From: Xenopus tropicalis
Taxonomy: Eukaryota > Chordata > Amphibia > Anura > Pipidae
Reading direction: 5' to 3'
DNA length: 64,000 nucleotides
Assembly: GCF_000004195.4 (NCBI RefSeq)
Contig: NC_030683.2
Span: 69,473,764 to 69,537,763, forward strand
The position numbers and the translations under genes are program-made. Below, piece after piece: positions 45,155 to 58,662 of the stretch; position 1 is the first letter of the stretch; the number at the start of each line of letters is the position of its first letter. The notes under the pieces were generated by a model. It searched no databases. It was not told where the DNA came from and worked only from the letters and a program-made list of their open reading frames with translations.

Positions 45155-45640
45155 AAGGGTGCTTACTGTTGCGATGTTTGTAGTGCGCATGAGTCAGACC
45201 AACCACGTCAGAATACACAACCAGACCATGTGCACAGGCACTTGCATTCCAGTGCCCATAGAAATGTAGGCAATGAAACGTGAATGTTGCAACTCTGCTG
45301 TGCATGCTGACGCAAGAGCATACTTGCACTTTGGCTCCATTCTCTGCCTTTAAATAGCCGCCAAGTTCATACAGTCTTTGCTTGGTTATCAAGTTTATTC
45401 TTGTGCCTGGCATTTCCTGTTATTCTGATTCCTGTTGTGACCTTTGGTCTGATCTTCGTTTGTGAACCTTCTCTGCCTGCCCAGACCTGTTGACGATTCT
45501 CCTGTCTGACCTTTTGGTACCTCGTTTTGGCTCTCCGGCCTTTCTCCACTACTGCGCTTCTTGTTCCAATGCTCAGGCAAGCCTCCAGTCAGTGTGATAC
45601 ATTTGTGAGATTTCTCTTATCTACCTGTTCTCTATGGCTT
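45155..45640 (+). mobile_element. probable gypsy-type LTR or leader fragment
   Basis: A tttaaata TATA-like box at 45351 is followed by a strongly pyrimidine-rich run of ctgattcctg / tgacctttgg / tctgatcttcg / gcctgcccagacctg words, as in 5' LTR-leader regions of vertebrate gypsy elements. No second LTR or primer-binding site could be matched, so boundaries and identity are tentative. Confidence 0.45.
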
Positions 45641-46394
45641 GTCAGGTTACTGCTATTTGACAAACTACTTTTACTACATAACCCCCACAATTTCCAAAGA
45701 CAGTTGCCCACATAAACACAACCAAAGCATTCAGTGATTATTAACTCCTCTTCTCAAAAGCATGAGAGGTAGAGTATGTCAGTGATTAGGTATATAAGAG
45801 ATACCTAGTAAATGAATCTGTGTTAAATATAATTATGTCAGCACTTTGGAATGATAATTTCTATGAAATAAAAGCATGGTTCATGCAAATTACCTAAACA
45901 GTAAAGTGGAAAATGTTATCAAACTTCTAGCTACAGAATTGACCGACACATTTATATAACAATACTATAAAAGCACTTAAAGGGTTATGCACAATCACAA
46001 GAAACCTCTTCCCTGGCCCCATACCCCATAGGAACCATTTAGCAGTTTATGTTTATTCATCTGATGCAGCCAAAATCATAAAGGATAAAAGTTGATTATT
46101 TTTTTTTTTTTATCTTTATGAATAACCATGTTAAATTTTAAACCACTAAATGTATGTGAAACATGCTATGTACAATAAAAGAACCCTAAAAGATTTAGGA
46201 ATTTGCTAACGTATTTGATAAAGTAGGGTAATGTTACTGATTAAACTAAGTTAACTAAAATTATTGACCCTAAACTATTTGAAAATAACTGTTCAAAAGA
46301 TTGCAATGAGTTATGATAAGTATAACATTTTTTTTATTTGGACCAGGATTAGAATTAGTACTTCAGGGGTCTAACCTTGTTTCACTGTGTTTTA
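45641..46394. other. unassigned
   Basis: Nothing recognised. Confidence 0.5.
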
Positions 46395-46402
46395 CTTAGC
46401 TC

Positions 46403-46645
46403 TAGTGATGAGCGAAAAATCCGAACGGCAAAAAATCAAAGAAACACGTTTGTCACGCGACTAGTTTGTCACTCGCATCTTTTATTGCTGCAACCACACC
46501 CAATTTGCCACGGGCGCAACTTTTTTGACGCGCAAAATTTTCCCACGATGAATTTCCATGGAAGGTTTGCGAAACATTTCGCCGACTGGGAAATGTGGAA
46601 ATTTGCTGCAAATCCATGCCTGACGAAAAAATTCGCTCATCACTG
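46403..46645. mobile_element. hAT-type MITE with target duplication
   Basis: Ends tagtgatgagcgaaaa and complement of cagtgatgagcgaat. Target octamers cttagctc (46395-46402) and cttagctt (46646-46653) agree at 7 of 8. A 126-residue ORF spanning it is incidental. Confidence 0.92.
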
Positions 46646-46653
46646 CTTAGCTT

Positions 46654-46997
46654 GTAAATTACCGTCAGGTTGGTGTTGTAAATACTTACTTGGTTTTGCT
46701 AATGACACTACTAAATTGTGCAAAATGGAGGTTCATTGCAGAGTGTTTCCAGAGTGACTGGAGGAATGGGCAGTAAGCTGGCAAATGAGGTTCAACTTTA
46801 AATACTTTATCAAAAATAACATTAATGCTAGTTATACACGAATTGGAACTGTTTAGTTAAGAAACATTTTGTGGTTATTGTGGATAAAAGACTTTGCAGT
46901 TCTAGTCAGTGTTTACTGTCTTATATAATAATGGAAATTAACTCAAGGGATGAAAGCATAATTTTACCTATTTATAGATCCCTACCAAGACTTCATC
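46654..46997. other. unassigned
   Basis: No feature recognised. Confidence 0.5.
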
Positions 46998-47210
46998 TTA
47001 AAGAGTGGTTCACCTTTAAGTTAACTTTTAGTTTAACTTGTTAAAATATCCTATTTCTACCACCTTTGCAATACCTTTGTGTTTATTTTTATGTATAGTT
47101 TTTTTAAATTGTTTGTCATCCTCTTCTGCCTCTTTCCCGTTTTTTAAATATTGGTAACTGACCCCAGCAGCGACAATTTTATTGTTAGTGCTACTTTAAA
47201 ATTATACACG
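46998..47210. mobile_element. T2-type MITE, left part
   Basis: TTAA at 46998; ttaaagagtggttcaccttt then aagttaacttttag is the start of a very common Xenopus T2 subfamily. The right end is not identifiable. Confidence 0.8.
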
Positions 47211-48149
47211 CATAAAAAATGATACACATGACAATTTTTTTTTTTGCTGCACTGCATTTTTTCGCGTTTTACTAATTTTCCACCATTACGCACATTTTTT
47301 CACAGTTTCGCAAAACTGACACTTGAGGGATGGTCTATATACTCATCATAAGCTGTTGAGATCTTTACAGTATTTAAAAGAAGTAAACAGGGAACCTTTA
47401 CTTATTAATTAATAAATCAATTTTAATTTGTTTTAATCATTTTAAATATCATTCAGAGTTACAGTAAAACAGCACAATGTACATTTCAGTGAACTGTCCT
47501 GTCAGACAGTTGTTCCATATTTAACTATCTTCCCATCATTTTTTTATTTAAAGTCTAAATTCTCAACTTTGCTTATTTTAACTTGTGAATCTTTCTGTGA
47601 ACAGAACATACTGAGCTTTAATATCTCAATGGACTATGTTCTTCTTATGTAGGGATCCTAGGCCCTGAGGAAATTCATGAGGGAGTCTAGACTGTAATGT
47701 CTCTTTAGGCAAAGTAAATTAATATAGACGTCCATATTTGCCACCCTTAAAAATAGATTTATACTGAAGGCATTCTAATAATTGAGTCTTTATGTCAAAT
47801 TTTAGCCAGTCTCAGCACAAAAAAAGTGTACATTTAAGTTTTGCTGTCATTCTAAAAGACAGACTTTAGTTTAGGTATTTCTAGGATGGAATTATTTACA
47901 AGTCTGATTGAATGTGGGATTCATTTTAAAGAGAGTAAATCTGCAATGTACTACTAGGCTAATTAAAGTAAAAAGTGAAATAGTGAAAGTGGACAAATTT
48001 TTTTCAAACATACTGAACAGATTATTGATCAATTCACATTTCTTGACTACAAGTTTGGTTAATATTTCATTCTTTGCAAGTGCATACATTTTCAAAACAG
48101 AGTTTTTTACTTAGAAGTATCTGATCATAAAGCTTCTAAGCAATTTCCA
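47211..48149. other. unassigned, TCG-type MITE words at 47215-47320
   Basis: tttttcgcgttttac and cacagtttcgcaaaa suggest a degenerate MITE. The rest is unique. Confidence 0.4.
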
Positions 48150-49100
48150 ATAACATGTCAAAACTAGAAAGGGAAGTTCGAGAACAAACTTCACGTTGGG
48201 TTGAAAAACATGAAGTCACTGAATGGGCTCTGCCCACTTTCTCTAACCTTGGAGCACAGTTATATAGTAAAAAGCATGTGCAAAGTTTGGGGACCCTGGT
48301 TTTAATAGTGTCTGAATGGCAGCAACTTAAATTTCCCCACTGAAAGTCAACGAGTGACATCTTTTTCTAACCTGGAACTACATTTACCCAGTGACTAACT
48401 ATTTGCAGAGTTAAAGAAGGGCAGCAGTTACAATTTAAACTAATAAAAGTCAATGAATTGTGATTGGTGGTTGGTGAGTGTGCCCACTTTTTCTAACCTT
48501 GAGTCGAAGTCACCCAGTGACAAACAGTGGGCACCCTGGCATTAATAGTATGAGAATGGCAGCATTTTAAATTTAAACCAATAAAATTCAATGGATGAAA
48601 TCTGATTCGCTGTTAGTGTCCCAACCCACTTTTCCAATTTTTGAACTGCAGTCCCCCAGCGACCAACTTTGCAAATTTTGGGGACTCAGGCATAAATTGT
48701 GAGACTGACAGCTTTTTACATTTCACCATTGAAAGTAAATAGGTGAAATGTTATTGGATGTTGGTGGCTCCACCAACTTTTTTCTAACTTTGAACGGCAA
48801 ATACCCAATGACTAACTCTGGAAACTTTAACAACCCTTGAATTAATATTTAAATAATGGCATCAGTTTAAATATAAACCAATGAAATCTAATGGGTGGAA
48901 ATGGATTTGCTGTTGGTGGCTCCTCCCACTTGTTCTAATCCTGAATATGTAGTCATCCAGTGATCAACTGTGAAAAGTTTGGGAACCCTGAGAAAAGCAG
49001 CATTTTAAATTTAAACCAAAAAAAATCAATAGGTGAAGTCTGATCGGCTGTTGGTGGCTCCATCCACTTTTTAAAACCTAATAAATGCAGTCCCCTAAAA
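48150..49100. repeat. diverged tandem array of about 125-150-bp units
   Basis: The word set aatggcagcattttaaattt / aaccaataaa(a)tcaatgg / gctgttggtggctc / cccacttttctaac / cccagtgaccaac recurs in order about seven times. The cccacttt-type anchor falls at roughly 48235, 48365, 48485, 48627, 48778, 48927 and 49066. Units are clearly diverged from each other. ORFs in it are incidental. Confidence 0.92.
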
Positions 49101-50520
49101 ATGATTCAGAGATGGCATAGGCACTGTCAAGGCAGTTATTAGTTGAAATAATAAATATCAAAGGAACTAAAGGACATAACCGGACAGACTTTTAAACAAT
49201 GATTTTTGGTTAGATAAAGGACATGAAAATCAGTTTTTAAAAATGTATGAGGCAAGGAAGCAGGGAAAGACTTGGAAAGAACTTTAGAGCTTTTGCTCCT
49301 ATCAGAGTACGTTGCTGTTGCTTTGCTGATGGTCTCTGCTCTGGCTAAGAGCTAAATGATATGTCAAGCAGCTTTAGCTATGAATTTATCTGTGCAGATC
49401 ACAAATTTAAAGTTCACATCTAGACATTTATTAGACCCTTAAGTGTAATAAATCTATAAATAGGAGCTATGACATCTTTCTTACATTCTTTTTTCCTATG
49501 TTCCTATCTCAGCTTGTCAGGAGCTTATATCTGTTATACTTCCCAGTGTCACTTACTTTAACCTATTCTTATCTTTAGCTTTTGTCTAAGATGACATATT
49601 TTTTAGGTCTCTTATCATAACTTGCTCAACCACACTTTAATTTGTTACTTCGCTACAAAACCTAGCATACGTTTATAAATTAATTTACAAATTATAAAGG
49701 GTTAAAGCATAGTTTAGTCAAGCATTACCAATGTTGTGTTTTTAAATCAATATTACTCAATACAGATTTCCCAAGCTCTCCAAGGCTCTAAGGCTACATT
49801 AAAATGAAAAAAAAAAACCTCCATTGAGAATTTGACCTGATCTGTGTAAATATGGTTTCACATTGTGTCTTCCTTGAACTAGAGTTTGAAGCATTAAAGG
49901 CCACAGTAGGACAGGTTTAGATCCCCTTTAAAAGTTGCTTTTTTATTTCTGTCCCCTAAACAAAGACCAAATCCCTTGAGATGTTTCCCTTAGTATGCAA
50001 AAAAAAATAAATAATATCAAGCCACAGCTCAATAAATGCCATAATTCATGTATAAACTGACATCTATTGATTTAAAATGGGCAGGACCATTTTTACCTCT
50101 TGTATTGTCAACTGGTGGAATATGTTGGTGATTTATAAATACATTTTCATAATAATATGTAAAATGTATACATGCAAAATATGGCTTGAGATCAATTGTA
50201 TTTCATACCATTTGTTTGAATGTGCTTTTACATCTGGTGCTGGTTGCAGTTATTGATGTTGCAGGCAAATCATGTCAATATAGACCGGTACTATAATACA
50301 GAGATGTGTACACATGTGTATTACTAGGAAAACCATACATCATTGGGCAAATTTCCTGGAGCTTAATACAACTAAAACTGTATTTTACTAAAAGAGTTTT
50401 TAAGGTTCAATTACAAATGCAAGCACAAACCGCTAAAATGGAATCAAAATTGAGTGTCACGGTACTTGAATACATGCTGCTTCTTTCTAGGAAGCATTGT
50501 GAAAATCTGGTTTCCCAGAA
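49101..50520. other. unassigned
   Basis: AT-rich unique sequence. The ORF beginning 50306 has no motif. Confidence 0.5.
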
Positions 50521-50572
50521 TTTTTCCATAGGTTATTTGTTTTTTCCATTTTTCCATAGGTTATTTGTTTTT
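50521..50572. repeat. 28-bp tandem duplication
   Basis: tttttccataggttatttgt at 50521 is repeated at 50549. Confidence 0.93.
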
Positions 50573-50836
50573 GCTAAGACAAAAAAGTTGGCAAGAAAAA
50601 TGTGGCCAAGACAAAAAAAGTCACCCCCCCCAAAAAAACACCCACTGACTTTAATGCATTTGAAGTAAGAAAAAACACCCATTGACGTTAATGCATTTGA
50701 AGCATAAAAAACAACAGTTGCACATACAAATTTGTCAAATCACCTATTGACTTAAGTGCGTTTCTTTTTCATGAATTTTTCAGCAGTTTTACAAATTTTT
50801 CGGCAAAGTGACACGGAACAGATTTGCTCATCACAG
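50573..50836. repeat. hAT-MITE fragment, right end
   Basis: Cattgac(g/t)ttaatgcatttg repeats, aatttttcagcagttttaca and acagatttgctcatcaca: same family as 34985-35157. Confidence 0.75.
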
Positions 50837-51007
50837 ATGCAGCACACATGATCTCAGCCACATCTAAGTCAGTCTTCAGCACCCAGTGGTGCATTAAGCA
50901 TAAAATTCTTATCCTGTCATTAAGAGCCCTTAATTCTTCTGCTCCTCTCTGTATATAAAGTTTGCCACATTGCACTGCATATGTAAGTTATTCCTTTTAA
51001 GAAGCAC
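50837..51007. other. unassigned
   Basis: No feature recognised. Confidence 0.5.
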
Positions 51008-51284
51008 TTGTGAATTAAAGTTTCTTGACAAGCGAATCTGTCCCACATTCCTTAAAAATTAGCAAACTGGTAAAAAATATTGCATAATGGTAAGTTTTTT
51101 GACATGTGCAACTTTTTTTTGTTGCAAACGCGGCTTATTTACCGTAACCTTTTTCATTACAACTTTTTTCAGCGTAGGTGAATTTTTTTCGTGGCGCATT
51201 TTTTGTAGTAGTTTCACCAAAAAAATGCCGAAATGTGGAAATTCACAGCGAATCCGTGACTGGTAAAAAATTCACTTATCACTA
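51008..51284. repeat. hAT-MITE copy, degenerate
   Basis: aagcgaatctgtcccac near the left, aaaaaattcacttatcacta at the right end. Confidence 0.72.
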
Positions 51285-52763
51285 AAGAACACCCATAAAA
51301 AAAGAACACACCACACAAAACAAAGGCAAAATATTAAAAATTTGTATCTAAACCTCAGTATTTACTTAAGGTTTCCCAGACACCAGCTATGCGTGATTTC
51401 AAATTGCCAGGGTGCATAAGGGCCTCCCTGCCTGCTCCCCATGAATACAGGCCTTCTGAACATAGGCAGCAGTGTATTCATGAGGGCGCTGCAGGCCTCT
51501 GTTTAGAGATCTGCAGCAATTCATTTAGCATGCAAGGCAGTGTGTAAGCTGCAAAATCATTATGGAATTTGCAATTTGCACTCTGCACTGTACATTGTAA
51601 ACTCATGATAAACATAAATAGGCACTGAAATACCTTCCCTGAAACCAGCTTTAGTAAAGTTTAAAAGCCAGGGTTTATTTAATCTTTAATTTCAAAATGA
51701 AAAATTACACCTTAAATGGATTTATAAAACATTGGCAATAAATTAGAATGCAAATGCTTAAGAGACAGAATTACACCATCAATAAAAAGATCAACAGAAA
51801 TATGTAAACCAAAACCAAAATTAAAGATCCATTTGACCATGATAAATAGAATAACATAACAGATAAATGAACTAGGGATTAAACTCTCGAAATGTCAGAA
51901 AATATGCAAAAAATGATACACAGAAAAAAAATAAATGATTAAGTGAGTTAATCAATCTAAAAGTGATAATTGGACATATGATATAGATACGATGGTGATG
52001 AATGTAAATAATAGGAATATGAGGAATTATATTATTGAAGAATGGATGGAAATGGAAAAAACATTTTTGTATTCTTTTAAAGATATGTATACCTTCAGGC
52101 TGCTTAGTCAGTTACTGTGAGCAAAAAAGCTAAAGAAAATAGAAAAACAAATATTGTCCTCCAATAATATATTTATTGTGTTATTAATAATATATACAAG
52201 TTGTAAATAGACTTCTCTTTTAAATCATATCAACAATATAAACTTTACAGCTCTTTGGGTTTTCATTGCTGGCCCTAGGGACCTCATTTCCTGCAGACCA
52301 GGGTAAGCATGTTACTGTAGACGGTAACATGCCTAAAATAGCCATTTATGGCAGTAACATTTCCTAGAGCCCTTCATTACCTGATATTTAAAGGATGCTA
52401 CTCTGTTAGCTATCATCAGGCTCCACCAATAACCTGTAATTTGTACTTAATTTAAAAACAATAGATATAGCCTGGGGGTCTTTTTTTGAATCATGAAAAT
52501 AAGATCCAATTCCCTTATATAATTCAGTACTTTTAAAACTGTATATATGTCTGCAGTACATTTACTTAGCAGGAAGAGAAACATGATATACTTTCGCCTG
52601 ATTTAAAAAAAAGATTTTGCAGGAATGTGCAAAGTATTAGAACTATTATAAGCTTTGTATTACCCACCTACACTTAAATATTATTTTGGTTTGCTATACA
52701 CAATAAGGCAAATATTGATTTGAGCAAGATTGTGATTTGGCTCATCAGAAAAATACAGGGTTC
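51285..52763. other. unassigned
   Basis: No gene or repeat recognised. Confidence 0.5.
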
Positions 52764-53284
52764 TTAAAGGAGAATGCAAGTCAAAATTTAAAAAGCATAC
52801 TGCCCAATAAACCTCCTATTGTTTAGTAAAAAAGCCACACTTTTGGCTCACCTAATCAAATATTTACTCAGTCACACTTACTTCACATTTTCTATCTGTT
52901 TTCTTGAACAGGCAGCCATCTTTAAAAACGTATTCTGCCTTCCTTTCCCTCCTTACTTCATACTGCACATGTGTTTCATTCCCTCCCCACCATCCCCTCT
53001 GCCAGATCCTCTTCTGATTGGCTGGTGGGCATGTGTAGCTCAGAACAGGAGACAGGATCAAGTTACACACATGCTCAGAGAATAGGAAGGCTGCCGCTGG
53101 CACCTACAGGAAGAGGGGGAGAGATTTCAGTGATGTCACTGTAGTCTTCACACTGCTGTAGGCTGCCAGCACCATATCTCAGAGAAGCAAGCAGGGATCT
53201 GGGAATTTAGATATGCAGTAAGTACTTAAAAAGAATCCCTTTAGACCTACTTTTAATTTATATGAACCTTTCCTTGTCCTTTAA
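52764..53284. mobile_element. T2-type MITE, inverted relative of 32426-32981
   Basis: TTAA at 52764 and 53281; ends ttaaaggagaatgcaagtca and cctttccttgtcctttaa. Lacks the 55-bp patch found in 32426-32981, so it serves as the unmodified reference for that region. Confidence 0.95.
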
Positions 53285-53978
53285 TAGTGTACATACCATA
53301 AAGACATTAATGTATTGAAAGGAAAGGCTTTGACTATAGAGTCTATAATTTTTCTGATTCTCCTAGAGAATACATATATACGGTATTGTAGCAATGAGAA
53401 AATAAGTGAAAAAAAATGTGTCTGTGAAACGGAAACCCACTAGTAACAATGCATTTTTAAATTGGTCGATCCATAGTCTGATGAGTTAAAAAAATTTAAA
53501 TTTGATTATTTTAAGATGAATCTTCTTCATCTGTTCTTAAATAGGGGGATACTGAAAATATATGACTGAGTACCACAGCATTTCTTTTAATGGGAAATTG
53601 TGTAATAATGATCTCTTTAAGTGAAGTGCCATTGCAATCCATCAAGGTTAGTCCATTTGTGCACACACACAATTGGACCACAGTATGCATAGTAAGTCTG
53701 GTCCAGATGAATATTATAAGAGTGTAGTCTAATAATATAATGGTTGCATAAATATAAACGTTTTATATACAGTACAGTATATAAACAATTGTATTTGAGT
53801 CCATGGAAATATATCCTAGGTGGCTTATATAGTGCTGTGCAATATCAGGCTTGTAATGACAGTAGGCCAGATGCTCTGTGTTTTAAAGGAAGCTTGTACT
53901 GTATATGGCAAGGCTACACAGAAAGAATGCTGAAATAGATTCAAGCTATTTTTAACTCAGTATGTTCTAAAGATACAG
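53285..53978. other. unassigned
   Basis: Nothing recognised. Confidence 0.5.
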
Positions 53979-54250
53979 TTTAAAGGAGAAGGAAAGCTTC
54001 TGAGACAGTTTATCATGAAACGATTAGCCACAATAGTGTAAGCTAGAACACTATATTTATTCTGTAGAATGCTTTACCATACCTGAGCAAACAATGCTAG
54101 AAGCTATCTGTGTTTGTTTAAGATAGCAGCTGCCATATTAGCTTGTTGTGATGTAACTTCCCTTTCCTCCTGCTTTGAGTCTCTGAGATCTGGCTAGATC
54201 CTAGCTCAGATTACAGCAGGGAGGGACGGTGGGTGTAAAGTAAATGTGCC
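53979..54250. mobile_element. T2-type MITE, right end uncertain
   Basis: TTAA at 53979 with ttaaaggagaaggaaagctt. tgtttgtttaagatagcagc at about 54112 is the complement of an interior block of 12062-12457. Confidence 0.8.
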
Positions 54251-55373
54251 TAATTTAGCTACTTGCTGTAAACGACCAAATGGGACCGCATGGCTCATCT
54301 AAAAATGAATATATGAAGCATGAAAGCACATGACAACACAAAAAGCTATTAAAATATTTTTTGACTTTGAAAACCAAAACTTTATAAACATAAAGACAGG
54401 GCAATGCAGTTGCTAACAAACTAGTATGACATATACTGCATTAGACTCAACAAGAAATGTGATCAAAACCTTATAAGTATTTAATGCTGTCTTATACATA
54501 GATTTACTGTCACAATAGCGAATATTCAGCCATTATGCCTTATTATACTCTTATTAATGTGACAGAAACATACATTATGATATTTACATTATTTTACTTT
54601 ATGTCCATGTTATATGAACTGTTTAATTCTCTAATTTATCTTTTTTACCTTTTAACTTAATGCTCAGATATTACATGTTCTCATTATCTGCTCAGCACAT
54701 TACCATTAAATTCTTTGCAGAGAGCAGAGATGGACCACACACCGGGCTGACAGAATTTGAGATAAGGCCTTTATCTATATTGCAATATCAAAGATATTAC
54801 AATAAGTGAAGCTACAGTATTCTCTATTGGAACATTAAGATATATCACTGGCTATTTAATGAAAATAAATTGCACAAACAATAATATTCAGATACAACAT
54901 TACACACTGTATTACTCAGACAAATCAAACACTGGCTGCAATCACCACTATTTCCAGCCTAGGGGCATGAGTTGCATGATTAATATAAAAGCTGTAGCTT
55001 GCTTGACAAATTGACAAATTAATGTGATTATTTATCTATAACATAACTAAATCAATACTCTTACTAACATGAAAGAAGAGTAAACTTGGGTTTTTTAAGT
55101 AGGTAAATTCTACACAAAACAGTAGTTTAGTCTCTAGGAAAGTTGTAATTATGAATTAAAAAAAAACCATAGGGCTCATTAATGGGAGGGTTGAGCCAAA
55201 AATTCTATATTTTTTACCCACAATGAACCTTTGCACTCACTCTGTCAGGTGCATTTCTTTCTGCCTCTGCTATGAACACAAGCTGAACTTAATAAAGAAA
55301 AAGAAATTAGCTTTAGCTGAAGAATAGGACTTAATAAAATAAACTTAAGTTGTATTAATAAAAAAACTAAGTG
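54251..55373. other. unassigned
   Basis: No gene or repeat recognised. Confidence 0.5.
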
Positions 55374-55667
55374 CAGGTATGGGATCCCTTATCCGGAAAC
55401 CTGTTATCCAGAAAGTTCCAAATTACGGAAAGGCCAACTCCCATAGACATTTTTCCTTTTTCTCTGTAATAATAAAACAGTACCTTGTACTTGACCCCAG
55501 CAAAGTTATAATTAATCCTTATTGGGGGCAAAACAACCCTATTGGGTTTATTCAATATTTGAATGTGTTTTAGCAGACTTAAATTATGGAGATCCAAATT
55601 ACGAAACGATCCCTTATCTGGAAAATCCCAGATCCAGAGCATTTTGCATAACAGGTCCCATACCTGT
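55374..55667. repeat. family B palindromic repeat, full length
   Basis: caggtatgggatcccttatc to ggtcccatacctgt; core taataaaacagtaccttgta. Confidence 0.93.
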
Positions 55668-58501
55668 AATAATTATTATGTAAACTATGGTCCCAGCCAG
55701 AATGTAATGGCATTCAATGCATATTTATTGGCAGTAATAAGTAAAACTAGAATGCCTTGTTAGAGAGGCTCTTTTCTATTATGCAAGAAATTTTCTTTAT
55801 AGCAAAACAAAAGGCTCCATTGTTGCCATATTATTCCAAACACAGCATACAGCAGAACACATGGATAAATTCTGACACTGTAATGGGCAAAAAAAGTTTA
55901 CTTATCCCTATTTATTGTGCAAACAAACTGATTAGGAATTTGGTACTGAACCATTACTTAAGAGTTTATTTTTCTTATAAGTGAAACAGTAAGAAAAAGC
56001 CGTACCGGCTGTTCCTCACCCTTTCCGGTTCTACCACTGGTTTCCTACCTTTTCAAGTGGGTGCTGGCTCAAGCAGGATCCCAACCACGATCAATACTAG
56101 ACAATGAGGAAGAAAGCTGCATCACCGGGGTCTCTTCAGCATGGTTTTATTTAAATCATGCTACATTCAGCCTTGTTGAGCAGCAATGATCTTAAAAGAT
56201 TCAAATAAAACCATTCTTTTTCTTAAATAGAAATAATTAATATTTGTTATTTTCTGTTTTCTGAGATTTCCGTGATGCTGCAACTACAATGGATGACCTT
56301 TTAGCAATTCTTTCTGCTGTACCTGCTACAAAGGATTATATTTATGTAAATATGTGTGCTTATTTTTATATTCATATGTAAATAAATGCTGTATTCTTGA
56401 GGATCAATAATAAACAGAGATAATTAAATTAAAATATACATTTATACAATATCAGTGTGAATGAATATTCACACAACTACAGTAGTAATCAACATGCAAA
56501 CAAATATAGACAACATGCAATCTACAGAAAATATGTTACAGGTATTTATAAGGATAATAACATATGTAGCAAAAATGATATATAGCCATCAGTCTCACCT
56601 TTGCTCATGCCTCTTGTTGATATTTCTGTTTCCCTTCTATAAGCACCTTTCTTACTTAAAACTTAACTTATTAGCTGAGGAATTGACCATGTAGTGTATG
56701 CATCTAGTTCTAATTGGTTACTAAATGCAAGCTTCATTTCAGTGATTGAGACAGGTATTCTTCCATTTAAGTTGAGTGTAATGGGAGATGTGAAAGAGAG
56801 AGAACTAAATTTATAACTCCCTCATGAGAATATGTACACCTGCTACACTCATAGATTTATAAAAAAAATTGAATTTTTGAATGTTTCAGTTTAATTTTAA
56901 TTTGAAAAAATCTTAAATGTGTGCTTATTTATTCAAAAATGCAAATTTTCTAAAATTTGATCACATGAAATGTGAAAAGTAACTCGAATGCAGTAAAATG
57001 ATGTTCTACCCATCATTTTCAATGACTAACAAATTTTAGACTATTCTCAAAAACTCAAATTAAAAGTATTTTGGATTTTGCTCATACAACTCCCATTGAC
57101 TTATACATGTACTTGCCATCATAAAAATGGCAATTTTTATACTCAAGTTGAGTTTTTTGCACTTGCACAATAAATCACGACAACTACAATTGCAAAAACT
57201 CAAATATAATTTCTTGACTTTTGCCACAAAAAACCTTGAATGTTGATGAAAACTTTTATTTGAATCATGCTTAAAATAAGAAGGATCTGAGTCTGCACTA
57301 CAATTAAGCTTAACCAGATAACTTTTAGTAAGTTTTCTATTGTTAAAGTTCTTAGACATAATATAATCATTTTATACACAATTTTCTTTAGATTGTTGTG
57401 TAGACATTAAATAAAATAAATTATATATTTATGTTCATAAATATGCATATTTTGATAGATATTTTTATTTATAATAGTTTAATTTATAATAGTTTATATT
57501 TATGTAAAACATATTTCAGGATTTATGAGCATTCATGAGGAATACTTTTGTCTGATAGTTCAGACAAAATACATATTTATTCAATATTCAATTCTGTTCA
57601 TACACACGTCTACAGTATTAACATACAAACAACATACCATATGCAACAAAATATAAGAAAACATTCTACAAAAAATATGTATGTATAAGAATAACAAACA
57701 CAGCTAAAGCAATATTTACCCCAGACCCTCTACACCGCTCATGTTTCCTGTCAATCTTTTCTTCTGTTTCCCCTCTACACGTTGTTTACAAGCATCTCTC
57801 TAATTGAAAGTTAACTTATTAATTTGTATGATTATTATTTACAGTATTTTTATTGCCAACATATTTTCTGTGTGCAATGCTGTACAATAAATGGATATAC
57901 AAGCTCTATGCAAAAAAAACAAACAAACAACAAAAACCTATACAAGAGGTTAATAGGCCCTGCCTCAAAGAGCTTACAGCTTATTCTATAAACCTGTATA
58001 AGCCTATAAATCCAGTATTGATTGGTTAATAAATGTTAGGTTGATTTGGGGGAATATTCTTTAGACATTTTATTTAAAAAGAGGACAATAGGTATTATTT
58101 GTCAAAGAGGATGGTGCTTGCATTTGTTGTATATTAGGGCTCATTTATCAACACTGGGCAAATTTACACCAGGACAGGGTTTATTTCTTGTGATTCAGAA
58201 CAGATACTGGGATTATCTTTAGGTTTATAGCACAGACTGCATTTTCTTCACTAGCAGAGAGACAGGTTTCTCTATATATCAGCTTAAATAAAATAATGCA
58301 ACATCCACAATCTAGAAAAAATTGCATCATGGACTGCTGCAATTTTCTGTAAAGCTCAGTTAGAATTAAATGAACACATGAACATTGTATTAGGCTGTCC
58401 CCAAATGTTACTATACAACTGTGCTCTAGCCATTATAACACAATGCAGAGCAATTAAAAGATTTAATGCATTAGCCAGTCTGTCCACAAGTAACCATAAT
58501 A
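55668..58501. other. mostly unassigned; palindromic MITE words at 56870-57240
   Basis: 56000-56100 is a GC-richer island with the palindrome agccgtaccggct. 56870-57240 has repeated aactcgaat/aaaaactcaaat words of a MITE. 57950-57995 (ggccctgcctcaaagagctt) looks like a dispersed repeat scrap. No gene. Confidence 0.4.
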
Positions 58502-58662
58502 GGGCTATTATTTTGTCGCAGGGCTATTATTTTGTCGCCTGCGGCTATTATTTTGTCTCATGGCTATTCCTTTGTTGCCCGTGGCTATTATTTCGTCGCG
58601 TGACAATTCTTTTGACGCCCGCGATTATTCTTTTTTGACGCCGGCGACAATTTTTGGACGTG
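58502..58662. repeat. minisatellite, about eight 20-21-bp units
   Basis: Units of the type ggctattattttgtcgcc, progressively diverged to gattattcttttttgacgcc and acaatttttggacg. Period is 19-23 bp. No unique spacers as in CRISPR. Confidence 0.93.

Noticed and set aside
52819..53103. Paired plus/minus frames
   Set aside because: Both are inside a T2 MITE and correspond to no protein family.
58502..58662. Possible CRISPR-like array
   Set aside because: Units are contiguous with no unique spacers and steadily diverge; this is a minisatellite in a eukaryotic genome.
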